A stretch of 13,503 bases of DNA from Actinomycetota bacterium (lineage in GTDB: Bacteria > Actinomycetota > Actinomycetes > Nanopelagicales > Nanopelagicaceae). How positions within the stretch are numbered: position 1 is the first letter of the stretch; each line of letters begins with the position of its first letter. Below, piece by piece: positions 7,280-13,503 of the stretch. A program made the position numbers and the translations under genes. Below the pieces are notes generated by a model, which was given only the letters and a program-made list of their open reading frames with translations, ran no database searches and was not told the DNA's origin. Location of the stretch: contig CANHRF010000012.1 of assembly GCA_947463335.1 (NCBI GenBank), positions 1 to 13,503 of the forward strand, read 5' to 3'.

Positions 7280-7432
7280 GTAAATGTTTAACAGCTTGCC
7301 TTTCAGGGGAAGTCGGTGAAAATCCGACGCTGACCCGCAACCGTAAAGATGCCTTGGCATCTAAGTCGGATTACCTGAATCGCTAAGTGAGTAAAGACAG
7401 ACACCCGCCGAGGTTTGCGGGGCGTAGTCACA
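7280..7432 (+). ncRNA. Cobalamin riboswitch, compact type, with predicted kissing loop
   Basis: A cis-acting RNA that binds a cobalamin and controls the ECF operon starting at 7508. The conserved core is read directly: GGGGAAGTCGGTGAAAATCC (7307-7326), with a GTCGG/CCGAC stem, then GCTGACCCGCAACCGTAA (7329-7346). A short hairpin follows (AGATGCC/GGCATCT, 7347-7362), then the B12-box-like AAGTCGGATTACCTG (7363-7377). A downstream hairpin (CCCG/CGGG, 7404-7421) displays loop CCGAGG (7408-7413), which can pair over six positions, one a G-U, with CCTTGG (7352-7357) of the first hairpin. This matches the known L5-L13 kissing interaction. Only a 16-nt hairpin separates the core from the B12 box, so the large peripheral helices of classic adenosylcobalamin riboswitches are absent. 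Outer boundaries are approximate. The expression platform is unclear: no run of T after a hairpin is seen, and no Shine-Dalgarno site is obviously masked. Confidence 0.93.
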
Positions 7433-7507
7433 AGGAAAGTATTTCTCTACTTTAATTGCAACTACCCCTGTGAGGCTCTTTCATAATGAGAGGCTCTACA
7501 GAATAAA
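7433..7507 (+). promoter_or_regulatory. Leader tail between riboswitch and first gene, with an 8-nt direct repeat
   Basis: These 75 bases should hold the riboswitch output, but no textbook terminator or anti-Shine-Dalgarno helix is visible. GAGGCTCT occurs twice (7472-7479 and 7490-7497). The first copy lies 10 nt before an ATG at 7486 that opens a six-codon frame (MRGSTE) ending at 7506, just before the real start. CATAAT at 7482-7487 could be a -10, with TTGCAA at 7456-7461 at a long 20-nt spacing. None of these is firmly supported. Confidence 0.3.
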
Positions 7508-8047
7508 ATGAAGAAGAATAGAAAATTATCTGGCGTTATTTCACTCGCCTTGTTAGCCACTGCCAGCATCACACTTTCACCAGCAGCAAGCGCTGCCGAT
7601 AAAGGTTGGCGATACTGGGGCTACTACCAAGCCGCTCCTGGGGCAAAGAGTTGGACCGCTGCTCTGACCGGGCCAACCGTGGATATTAAAGATGGTGCAG
7701 TCGAAGGCTGGTCTTTTGTATTTAGCTCTGATGATGTGCCATCAATTGCACCAGCGATCAAGCCAAATTTTGCAGCTATTTGCGGCAAAGTTAAAGCAGA
7801 TAAGGATACGAAGCGGATTGGACTCGTCATTGACTTTGGTTCTCAAAGTTATGCTCCAAAGGGCGAGAAAGTTCAGAAGAGCTTCACAACCTGTGTGCGA
7901 ACTGCAAAGACATCACAAGGTATAGATGTACTGGGTATGGCAGTCAAGATACGCGCTGCCAAGAGCGGCTTAATCTGCGGGCTAAATGGCTATCCAAAGC
8001 GAGAATGTGGAGTTGAGATTTCAACGCCTGCTGCGCTGAAGAAGTAA
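7508..8047 (+). CDS. Secreted protein of unknown function, SCO2322-like, first gene of B12-regulated ECF operon
   Basis: The 179-residue precursor has a classical Sec signal: basic MKKNRK, hydrophobic core about 9-22, probable cleavage after ASA near residue 29. The mature part (~150 residues) begins with the aromatic cluster GWRYWGYYQAAPGAKSW (33-49). Further on are VEGWSFVFSSDD (65-76), a conserved-looking RIGLVIDFGS (103-112) and four cysteines (92, 129, 157, 167), which could form two disulfides outside the cell. From memory this layout matches the actinobacterial SCO2322 family, which also sits beside ECF transporter genes; I recall no function for it. It lies 10 bp before ecfT and downstream of the riboswitch, so it may capture or deliver the corrinoid at the cell surface (inference). 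No good Shine-Dalgarno site precedes the ATG; GAGAGG at 7488-7493 is 14 nt away. Confidence 0.85.
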   Translation: MKKNRKLSGVISLALLATASITLSPAASAADKGWRYWGYYQAAPGAKSWTAALTGPTVDIKDGAVEGWSFVFSSDDVPSIAPAIKPNFAAICGKVKADKDTKRIGLVIDFGSQSYAPKGEKVQKSFTTCVRTAKTSQGIDVLGMAVKIRAAKSGLICGLNGYPKRECGVEISTPAALKK

Positions 8048-8057
8048 GAAGGCTCAA

Positions 8058-8804
8058 ATGAAATCGTTGCATCCGCTAACTTGGTGGATCTGGTCGCTCT
8101 TAATTGTTGGCGCAGTTATCTCTGCCAATAGTTCTTGGCTGGCTGGACTTGCTATTGCGGGTGCAACGATTTTGGTTCTGCAATTCGCCGCCGCTGCGCC
8201 TTGGGCGCGCACTTACTGGTTCTCTCTGAAGCTCGGCGTATTTATCTTGGTGATTCGCACGGTGGTGGGCGTCTTGATCGGCGTGCCAATTCCGGGCACC
8301 ACTCTCTTCACGCTTCCGATAGTTCCGCTCCCAAGTTGGTTGGCGGGGATACGTATTGGTGGATCTGTAACACAAGAACGCTTGCTTTCGTCGATACACG
8401 AAGGGTTGATAATCGTCGCGGTTATCGCTCTCTTTGGCGCTGCTGTTTCTCTGACTAGTCCACATAAATTACTTCGCGTTACCCCGGTGATGATTTACGA
8501 GTTCGGTGTGGCCACCGTTATCGCTACATCAGCTCTTCCTAATCTGGTGCAGAGTATTTCGAGAATACGCCGCGCAAGGCTATTGCGCGGTGATGAGAAC
8601 CCATCTTGGCGCTCAATCGCGCTTCCCCTTTTAGAAGATTCTCTTTCTAAATCACTAGAGCTTGCCGCGGCAATGGATGCACGTGGCTATGGAGTTAGTC
8701 GGAAGAGATCAAGGTATCGTCCAATAAGTTGGCGAATAAATGATTCAGCGATTGTTATAGCCGCGATGTTGATTTTGGTCTCCGTGTTGGTGGTTACGCC
8801 GTGA
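8058..8804 (+). CDS. ecfT: ECF transporter T component (EcfT family)
   Basis: The membrane coupling subunit that joins the substrate-binding S component to the ATPases of an energy-coupling-factor importer. It has 248 residues, within the family range. It has about five hydrophobic segments (for example 9-24, 27-46, 55-75 and 113-130, and a C-terminal one near 229-246). The two Ala-Arg-Gly-type coupling motifs that insert into the ATPase grooves are visible as RRARLLRGD (171-179) and AAMDARGYG (204-212). A Shine-Dalgarno site AGAAGG (8047-8052) lies 5 nt before the ATG, in the 10-bp gap after the secreted-protein gene. The stop overlaps the next gene's GTG by 4 bp (GTGA). Co-transcription behind a cobalamin riboswitch points to corrinoid uptake rather than a shared multi-vitamin module. 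Confidence 0.92.
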   Translation: MKSLHPLTWWIWSLLIVGAVISANSSWLAGLAIAGATILVLQFAAAAPWARTYWFSLKLGVFILVIRTVVGVLIGVPIPGTTLFTLPIVPLPSWLAGIRIGGSVTQERLLSSIHEGLIIVAVIALFGAAVSLTSPHKLLRVTPVMIYEFGVATVIATSALPNLVQSISRIRRARLLRGDENPSWRSIALPLLEDSLSKSLELAAAMDARGYGVSRKRSRYRPISWRINDSAIVIAAMLILVSVLVVTP

Positions 8805-10399
8805 TTACATTCTCAAGAGTTTCGCTGGTTTATCCGACCTCAACCACGACGATTTTGGAAGATCTTTCATTTGAAATCGCCGAAGGTGAAATGGTGCTGG
8901 TAATCGGATCAACTGGAACCGGTAAATCTTCACTTCTGCGCTTGATTAATGGGCTAGTCCCCCATCACACTGGTGGGATTCTCGCTGGAGATATCTCCGT
9001 TGATGGAATATCCACACAGCTAGTGCGCCCCGGCGAACTCGCGCATTTAGTCGGAATTGTTGGACAAAATCCCGCGCAAGGATTTGTGGCAGACATTGTT
9101 GAAGAAGAACTCGCCTTTGGTATGGAGACGCTGAATATCGCCCCTGATCTAATGCGCAAACGCGTCGAGGAGATTTTGGATTTGTTGGCACTTTCTCATC
9201 TGCGCAACCGGGCGATCTCAACCTTGAGCGGTGGCGAACAACAGCGTTTGGCAATTGGTAGCGCCTTAGTAATGAATCCAAAAGTCCTGGTTCTCGACGA
9301 ACCTACCAGCGCGCTCGATCCCATTGCGGCTGAAGAAGTTCTTTCTATACTCCATCGCTTAGTTCACGATTTAAGTTTGACTGTCGTCATCGCCGAACAT
9401 CGGTTAGAGCGAGTCATCGGTTTTGCTGATCGCATTATCCATATCGCAGGCGATGGCAGCGCCGAAATAAACTTGCCGGAAGAGATTTTAAAGACATCGA
9501 CGATTGCACCACCGATCGTTCATCTGGCTCGTGCACTAGGACTTTCTGATGTTGGACTCAGCGTGCGTGATGTTAGGCGAATGACTGAAGATATCCGCGA
9601 GCGTGGCAAAGATATTGATGTAAACAATGACCGAACCGGTGCGATTGCAATTAGCACCAAGAATTTGTCGCTGTCGTACGGTGATAAGAAAGCGCTCAAC
9701 AACGTTTCGACCCAGATATATAGCGGAGAGATAGTTGCGCTAATGGGAAGAAATGGAGCCGGCAAGAGCACGCTACTTACAACGCTGGTTGGCCTGAATA
9801 AAGATGCGAGTGGTAGCTCAGAGATATCTGGCGTTAAATCTGGTGACCTAAAAGGAAAGGTTCGCAGAGAGACAGTTGGCTTTATTCCACAAGAACCGAG
9901 CGATCTTCTCTACGGTCAGAGCGTGGCAGATGAGTGCCAACAGGGCGATAAAGATAATCAAAGTACTCCGGGTTCTACCTTCGCGCTCTTACAAAGAATC
10001 GTTCCATCGATAAATCCCGAGACCCACCCGCGAGATCTTTCGGAGGGGCAGCGTTTAGCGCTAGCGCTTGCGATAGTTTTAACTGCACAGCCACAAGTTT
10101 TAATTTTAGATGAACCTACTAGAGGTCTGGATTATCAATCTAAAGCGCTATTGGTTGGCTTATTGAAGAACTTTGCCAAGGTTTTAAATCGCTCAGTTCT
10201 CATTGCTACACACGATGTGGAACTCGTAGCCGAACTCTGCGATCGCGTGATTTTCTTAGCAGAAGGCGAAGTCGTCGCAGACGGGCCTACTCTCGATATC
10301 TTGCTATCGTCTCCAGCTTTCGCACCACAGGTCGCCAAAGTTATGGCGCCACGGAAGTGGCTTACCGTTTCAGATGTCTTGCGAGCAGTTGAAGAATGA
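8801..10399 (+). CDS. Fused double ATPase of ECF transporter (EcfA-EcfA')
   Basis: A single 532-residue chain carries both nucleotide-binding domains that power the ECF importer at the cytoplasmic face. Domain 1 (about 1-240): Walker A GSTGTGKS (36-43), Q-loop Gln89, signature LSGGEQ (142-147), Walker B VLVLDEPTSALD (162-173), switch His200. Domain 2 (about 281-510): Walker A GRNGAGKS (316-323), Q-loop Gln364, signature LSEGQ (413-417), Walker B VLILDEPTRGLD (433-444), switch His471. The second signature has Glu in place of the usual Gly; the other catalytic residues of both sites are present. The linker (about 240-280) is charged. GTG 8801 overlaps the ecfT stop and the stop overlaps the next ATG, so the three transporter genes are tightly coupled. 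In many other organisms the two ATPases are separate proteins. Confidence 0.95.
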   Translation: MITFSRVSLVYPTSTTTILEDLSFEIAEGEMVLVIGSTGTGKSSLLRLINGLVPHHTGGILAGDISVDGISTQLVRPGELAHLVGIVGQNPAQGFVADIVEEELAFGMETLNIAPDLMRKRVEEILDLLALSHLRNRAISTLSGGEQQRLAIGSALVMNPKVLVLDEPTSALDPIAAEEVLSILHRLVHDLSLTVVIAEHRLERVIGFADRIIHIAGDGSAEINLPEEILKTSTIAPPIVHLARALGLSDVGLSVRDVRRMTEDIRERGKDIDVNNDRTGAIAISTKNLSLSYGDKKALNNVSTQIYSGEIVALMGRNGAGKSTLLTTLVGLNKDASGSSEISGVKSGDLKGKVRRETVGFIPQEPSDLLYGQSVADECQQGDKDNQSTPGSTFALLQRIVPSINPETHPRDLSEGQRLALALAIVLTAQPQVLILDEPTRGLDYQSKALLVGLLKNFAKVLNRSVLIATHDVELVAELCDRVIFLAEGEVVADGPTLDILLSSPAFAPQVAKVMAPRKWLTVSDVLRAVEE

Positions 10400-11199
10400 A
10401 GACCTTAACTGCAGATATCTATAGATTTTCGCTATCTTCCAAGATTGCTTTGCTACTCACATCAATCTTTGCTACCGCAGGATTTACGTGGCCATTCTTT
10501 GCACCTGATATCGAGAGTGCGCGCTTTGCGCAATTCTTCTTTTGGATTGCAATGCCCCTTGCCTTTATCTTGCTACTTGCACAACTAAGCGACCGCAGTC
10601 TTGACGCTAAATCGGTAGCCCTGCTGGGTATGTTGGCGGCGCTACTCGCTGCACTCAGACCGCTCGGCGCTGGCGCAGTTGGGTTAGAACCAATGTGGTT
10701 TCTGCTTATCTTGTCGGCACGAGTTTTTGGTAGCGCCTTTGGTTTTCTTCTCGGCTCACTTGGAATGCTGGCATCAGCGCTCTTCACGGGTGGAATCGGC
10801 CCTTGGTTGACTTATCAAATATTTGCAGCTGCGGTCATCGGGCTCTTTGCGGGATCGATCGCTAAAAATTTACGAGGCTGGCGCGAACAAATCCTTCTAG
10901 TCGCAATCGCAATTATCTCTGCCTTCGGATATGGGTTGTTAATGGATCTGCAATTCTGGCCATGGGCCCTGGGTGGCGATACTCAATTGTCATTTATTCC
11001 CGGTGGCGATCTACAAGAGAATTTACAGAGATTTGTTACTTTTCATTTTCTTTCTTCGATGGCTTGGGATATTCCGCGCGCAGTGCTTACTGGAGCGCTT
11101 GTACTTTCCACTGGTCCGGCAGTTTTAGCGGCGCTGCGCAGAACTAAGAAGAAAGCGGCTTTCTTAACACCGATTGAATTTAACGAACGCTTGAATTGA
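10396..11199 (+). CDS. ECF transporter S component, probable cobalamin/corrinoid-specific
   Basis: The membrane protein that binds the substrate and toggles in the ECF complex. It has 267 residues and about six hydrophobic segments (roughly 14-33, 44-62, 73-91, 100-128, 134-152 and 166-183), plus a further one near the C-terminus (235-247). Motifs typical of actinobacterial S components are LAALRPLGAGAVGLEP (84-99), ARVFGSAFGFLLGSLGMLAS (107-126), LFTGGIGPWLTYQ (128-140), and the segment SMAWDIPRAVL around 222-232. Substrate is inferred from position: last gene of an operon headed by a cobalamin riboswitch, in line with the known class of riboswitch-linked ECF B12 importers (CbrT type). A B12 precursor such as cobinamide is an alternative. 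The ATG overlaps the upstream stop (ATGA). The 3' end overlaps gcvT by 20 bp, tail to tail. Confidence 0.85.
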   Translation: MKTLTADIYRFSLSSKIALLLTSIFATAGFTWPFFAPDIESARFAQFFFWIAMPLAFILLLAQLSDRSLDAKSVALLGMLAALLAALRPLGAGAVGLEPMWFLLILSARVFGSAFGFLLGSLGMLASALFTGGIGPWLTYQIFAAAVIGLFAGSIAKNLRGWREQILLVAIAIISAFGYGLLMDLQFWPWALGGDTQLSFIPGGDLQENLQRFVTFHFLSSMAWDIPRAVLTGALVLSTGPAVLAALRRTKKKAAFLTPIEFNERLN

Positions 11200-12268
11200 C
11201 TAAGGGAAACTTGGTGACTTCGGCTAAGCACTCCCGACCGCGAACATCAATCACCACTTGATCGCCCAACTTACTGGTGTTGGTAATTAGCGCTAGCGCG
11301 ATTCCTTTCTTCAACGTTGGTGAGAAAGTTCCACTTGTCACAACTCCGATTACCTCGCCAGATGAATTCTTAACTTCCATTCCAGCGCGTGGGATACCTC
11401 GGTCTTGGCTGACCAGCGCGCGAATTCGCGGGTGTGTGCCTTTACTCTTTTCATCGCGCAGCGCTTGGCTGCCACTGAAGTTATCTTTCTCCCAGCCAAT
11501 CGCCCAAGTTGCCGCTGCTTGAACTGGCGTGATCGAAAGCGATAGCTCGTGACCGTGAAGTGGGTATCCCATTTCGGTGCGCAGAGTGTCACGCGCGCCG
11601 AGTCCACAAATTAAACCTCCCATTGGAGTGATTGCAGCCACCAGAGCATCCCAAACTTTTGCTGCATCTTCCCAGCGCGGTACTAACTCGTAACCGTGCT
11701 CACCGGTATATCCCGTGCGGCAGAGGATTAGATCGCAACCAGCGATATTTACATGCTCGAATGCCATGTAATCCATTTCTGGATTGACTCCAAAACTTTT
11801 GATGACATCTTTGGAAAGTGGGCCTTGCACTGCAATTACGCCGAAGGATTCATGCAGATTTTCAATCTTTATTTCACTAGGAGCTTTTGCGGCCAAATCC
11901 GCAACTACATCACTTGTATTGGAAGCGTTAGGAATCAAGAAGAGATCGCTATCGCTATTGCGGTAAACGATTAAATCGTCGATTACCCCGCCACTGGAAT
12001 TACAGTGCAAGGTGTATTGCGCCTGACCATCGCTTATTCGATTTAAATCATTGGTGAAGATTGAATTTAGAAAGGCAAGGGCGCCTGATCCAGTGACGCT
12101 GACTTTACCTAAATGAGAAACATCGAAAATGCCCACTTTTTCACGAACGGCTGCATGTTCGGCTAAAACACCTGCGCCGGGATATTCAATAGGCATAAGC
12201 CACCCACCGAAATCGGCCATCTTCGCCGAAAGTTGGATATGTCTATCGGCTAGTGGTGAATTTTTCAT
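11180..12268 (-). CDS. gcvT: Glycine cleavage system T protein (aminomethyltransferase)
   Basis: Transfers the aminomethyl carbon from lipoylated GcvH to tetrahydrofolate, giving methylene-THF and ammonia. The 362-residue chain is full length for the family. It has the N-terminal folate-binding domain with FGGWLMPIEYPGAG (20-33), EHAAVREKVGIFDVSHLGK (37-55), FTNDLNR (71-77) and the catalytic Asp97 in GGVIDDLIVYR. Next come the central GYTGEHGYELV segment and GLGARDTLRTEMGYPLHGHE, then the C-terminal barrel with GVVTSGTFSPTLKKGIALA. gcvH and gcvP are not in the window. The start is supported by TAAGTT 6 nt upstream. It is divergent from pepA across 70 bp and convergent with the S-component gene, overlapping it by 20 bp. 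Confidence 0.96.
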   Translation of the reverse strand: MKNSPLADRHIQLSAKMADFGGWLMPIEYPGAGVLAEHAAVREKVGIFDVSHLGKVSVTGSGALAFLNSIFTNDLNRISDGQAQYTLHCNSSGGVIDDLIVYRNSDSDLFLIPNASNTSDVVADLAAKAPSEIKIENLHESFGVIAVQGPLSKDVIKSFGVNPEMDYMAFEHVNIAGCDLILCRTGYTGEHGYELVPRWEDAAKVWDALVAAITPMGGLICGLGARDTLRTEMGYPLHGHELSLSITPVQAAATWAIGWEKDNFSGSQALRDEKSKGTHPRIRALVSQDRGIPRAGMEVKNSSGEVIGVVTSGTFSPTLKKGIALALITNTSKLGDQVVIDVRGRECLAEVTKFPLVNSSVR

Positions 12269-12274
12269 AGCGAC

Positions 12275-12280
12275 AACTTA
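12275..12280 (-). promoter_or_regulatory. Predicted leaderless -10 element of gcvT
   Basis: TAAGTT on the minus strand ends 6 nt before the gcvT ATG. A weak -35-like CTGCTT lies 17 nt further upstream. The element shares the 70-bp divergent region with the pepA promoter. Confidence 0.6.
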
Positions 12281-12304
12281 CACTTACCCAAAGGTTAAAG
12301 CAGG

Positions 12305-12310
12305 TAGATT
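12305..12310 (+). promoter_or_regulatory. Probable -10 element of pepA, with short 5' leader
   Basis: TAGATT lies 28 nt before the pepA ATG, implying a leader of roughly 20 nt. That fits the clear Shine-Dalgarno site AAGGAG (12328-12333), 5 nt from ATG 12339. This contrasts with the leaderless pattern elsewhere in the window. Confidence 0.5.
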
Positions 12311-12338
12311 GTCGGATGTACAACTAAAAGGAGATTCA

Positions 12339-13503
12339 ATGACCACGCTTGCCCTATCTGACGGAATCATTAAAGATGAGATTCTGGTAGTCGCTCTCGC
12401 CCATAAGAAATCTATGCGAGATGGCAAAGCGAACTTAGTTATTGAAAGCGGCGATATCGCCCTTGACTCCAAGAAGTTACTACCAATCCTGGCCGATCTC
12501 GGAGCAACTGGTAAATTTGATGAAGTTATAAAGATCCCTGGAATCACGACTCGGTTACTTGTATTCACAGGAGTTGGCGAACATAGCGCGGTCATCGATG
12601 ATGAAGTTCTCAGAAGAGCAGCAGGTGCCGCAGCGCGAGCACTATCCGGAAGTTCCAGCGCCACATTCTCTCTGCCCGCTAAGCAGTTAGCCTCGCTAGA
12701 AGCAATCGCCGAAGGCGTTCTTCTGGGCTCTTACCTCTTTAATAAATTCCGAGTTGACTCAATGTCACAACGTCAGCCTGGTTTGAAATCTGCCACGGTT
12801 CACTCAAAGTTGGCCGGCGCACCAGGTGCAAAGGATGCGATTAAGCGCGCAACGATCGTTGGCGAGTACACCGCGCTGACCCGCGATTTAATCAACACTC
12901 CCCCAAGTCATTTAAACCCGGATTCTTTCTGCAAGGAGATAACTCAACTAGTAAAGAAAGTTGGCGGAAGCGCAGCTGGTTTAAAGGTGTCTGTACTAAC
13001 CGAGGCACAGTTAAAGAGCAAGGGGTACGGCGGCATCACTGCCGTCGGACAAGGTTCAGCAAATCCGCCTCGTCTTCTTCAGATTTCTTATCGCCCAGTG
13101 AAACTGAAGGCGAAGAAAACTTATGCTTACGTTGGAAAGGGAATCACCTTTGACTCCGGTGGATTGGCGCTCAAGCCTGCCGCTGGTATGGAGGCGATGA
13201 AATCTGACATGTCGGGGGCGGCTGCGGTCTGTGCTGCCACGATCGCAATTGCAATGATGAAACTTCCTGTGGCAATTGATTGTTATGCGCCACTTGCAGA
13301 AAACATGGTGAGCGATAATGCAACCAGACCTAGCGACATAATCACTATGTACGGTGGAAAGACAATTGAAGTTCTCAATCCTGATGCCGAAGGACGACTT
13401 GTGCTGGGAGATGCGTTGGTAAAGGCGCAAGAGAATAAAGAGCTAGATGGAATAGTTGATGTGGCAACTCTTACTGGTGCCCAAGTTGTTGCACTTGGAA
13501 CGC
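12339..13503 (+). CDS. pepA: Leucyl aminopeptidase, peptidase family M17, 3' end outside window
   Basis: A cytosolic two-metal aminopeptidase that releases N-terminal residues from peptides. The first 388 codons are visible of an expected ~500; the frame runs off the right edge. The N-terminal macro-like domain covers about 1-165, and the catalytic domain starts near TRDLINTPPSHLNP. Metal and active-site residues seen are Lys267 and Asp272 in GKGITFDSGGL, Lys288 and Asp290 in MKSDMSG, and Asp349 and Glu351 in NPDAEGRL (347-354). The signature normally reads NTDAEGRL, so Pro348 replaces Thr; the metal ligands are unchanged. The start has a good Shine-Dalgarno site (AAGGAG, 5 nt spacing). It is divergent from gcvT, an arrangement I also recall in other actinobacteria. 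Confidence 0.95.
   Translation, partial: MTTLALSDGIIKDEILVVALAHKKSMRDGKANLVIESGDIALDSKKLLPILADLGATGKFDEVIKIPGITTRLLVFTGVGEHSAVIDDEVLRRAAGAAARALSGSSSATFSLPAKQLASLEAIAEGVLLGSYLFNKFRVDSMSQRQPGLKSATVHSKLAGAPGAKDAIKRATIVGEYTALTRDLINTPPSHLNPDSFCKEITQLVKKVGGSAAGLKVSVLTEAQLKSKGYGGITAVGQGSANPPRLLQISYRPVKLKAKKTYAYVGKGITFDSGGLALKPAAGMEAMKSDMSGAAAVCAATIAIAMMKLPVAIDCYAPLAENMVSDNATRPSDIITMYGGKTIEVLNPDAEGRLVLGDALVKAQENKELDGIVDVATLTGAQVVALGT

Noticed and set aside
7184..7360. Upstream extension of the aldo/keto reductase reading frame to an ATG at 7360
   Set aside because: The extra 59 residues match nothing in the family and lie antisense to the riboswitch core. ATG 7183 matches the family N-terminus and has a well-placed -10 hexamer.
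13056..13430. 124-residue open frame on the minus strand inside pepA
   Set aside because: It is fully antisense to a well-conserved catalytic domain, of low-complexity composition without recognisable motifs, and has no start signals.

Overview
The window is a dense, mobile-element-free stretch of bacterial chromosome. It most resembles a small-genome actinobacterium, possibly a freshwater acI / Nanopelagicales-type lineage (inference from gene content and compactness, with roughly balanced base composition). It carries several actinobacterial markers: an AdoK-type PfkB kinase next to ctaC, a DUF3043 membrane protein, an SCO2322-like secreted protein, a NadA with the actinobacterial N-terminus, and a gcvT/pepA pair. 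Intergenic gaps are tiny, and all three convergent gene pairs overlap at their 3' ends.

Layout. Bases 1-1969 (minus strand) hold ctaD (3' end off the window) and ctaC, the two catalytic subunits of the aa3 cytochrome oxidase. Bases 2029-3096 (plus) hold a cysteine-desulfurase-like protein whose PLP lysine and other pocket residues are absent. Bases 3053-4412 (minus) hold adoK and an A-type Fe-S carrier. Bases 4480-6185 (plus) hold nadA and a DUF3043 protein. Bases 6182-7183 (minus) hold an aldo/keto reductase. Bases 7184-7507 are the longest gene-free stretch, filled mainly by a cobalamin riboswitch on the plus strand. Bases 7508-11199 (plus) hold a four-gene operon: a secreted protein of unknown function, an ECF transporter T component, a fused double ATPase and an S component. 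Bases 11180-12268 (minus) hold gcvT, and 12339 to the end (plus) the first 388 codons of an M17 leucyl aminopeptidase.

How the parts fit. The riboswitch marks the ECF operon as a probable vitamin B12 (or corrinoid) uptake system, and its first product is a likely extracellular accessory. Around it lies a conserved actinobacterial housekeeping block (respiration, purine salvage, Fe-S assembly, NAD synthesis, one-carbon metabolism). From memory, the same position in Mycobacterium tuberculosis carries cobT/cobS, so here uptake seems to stand where B12 assembly genes stand in a relative.

Regulation. Seven genes at the head of a transcription unit have a TANNNT -10 hexamer exactly 6 or 7 nt before the start codon, an eighth (nadA) has a weaker version, and none has a convincing Shine-Dalgarno site. 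This is the signature of leaderless mRNAs. Genes inside operons (ecfT), and pepA, instead have a Shine-Dalgarno site or an overlapping start. No tRNA, rRNA, CRISPR, insertion sequence or clear intrinsic terminator was found.
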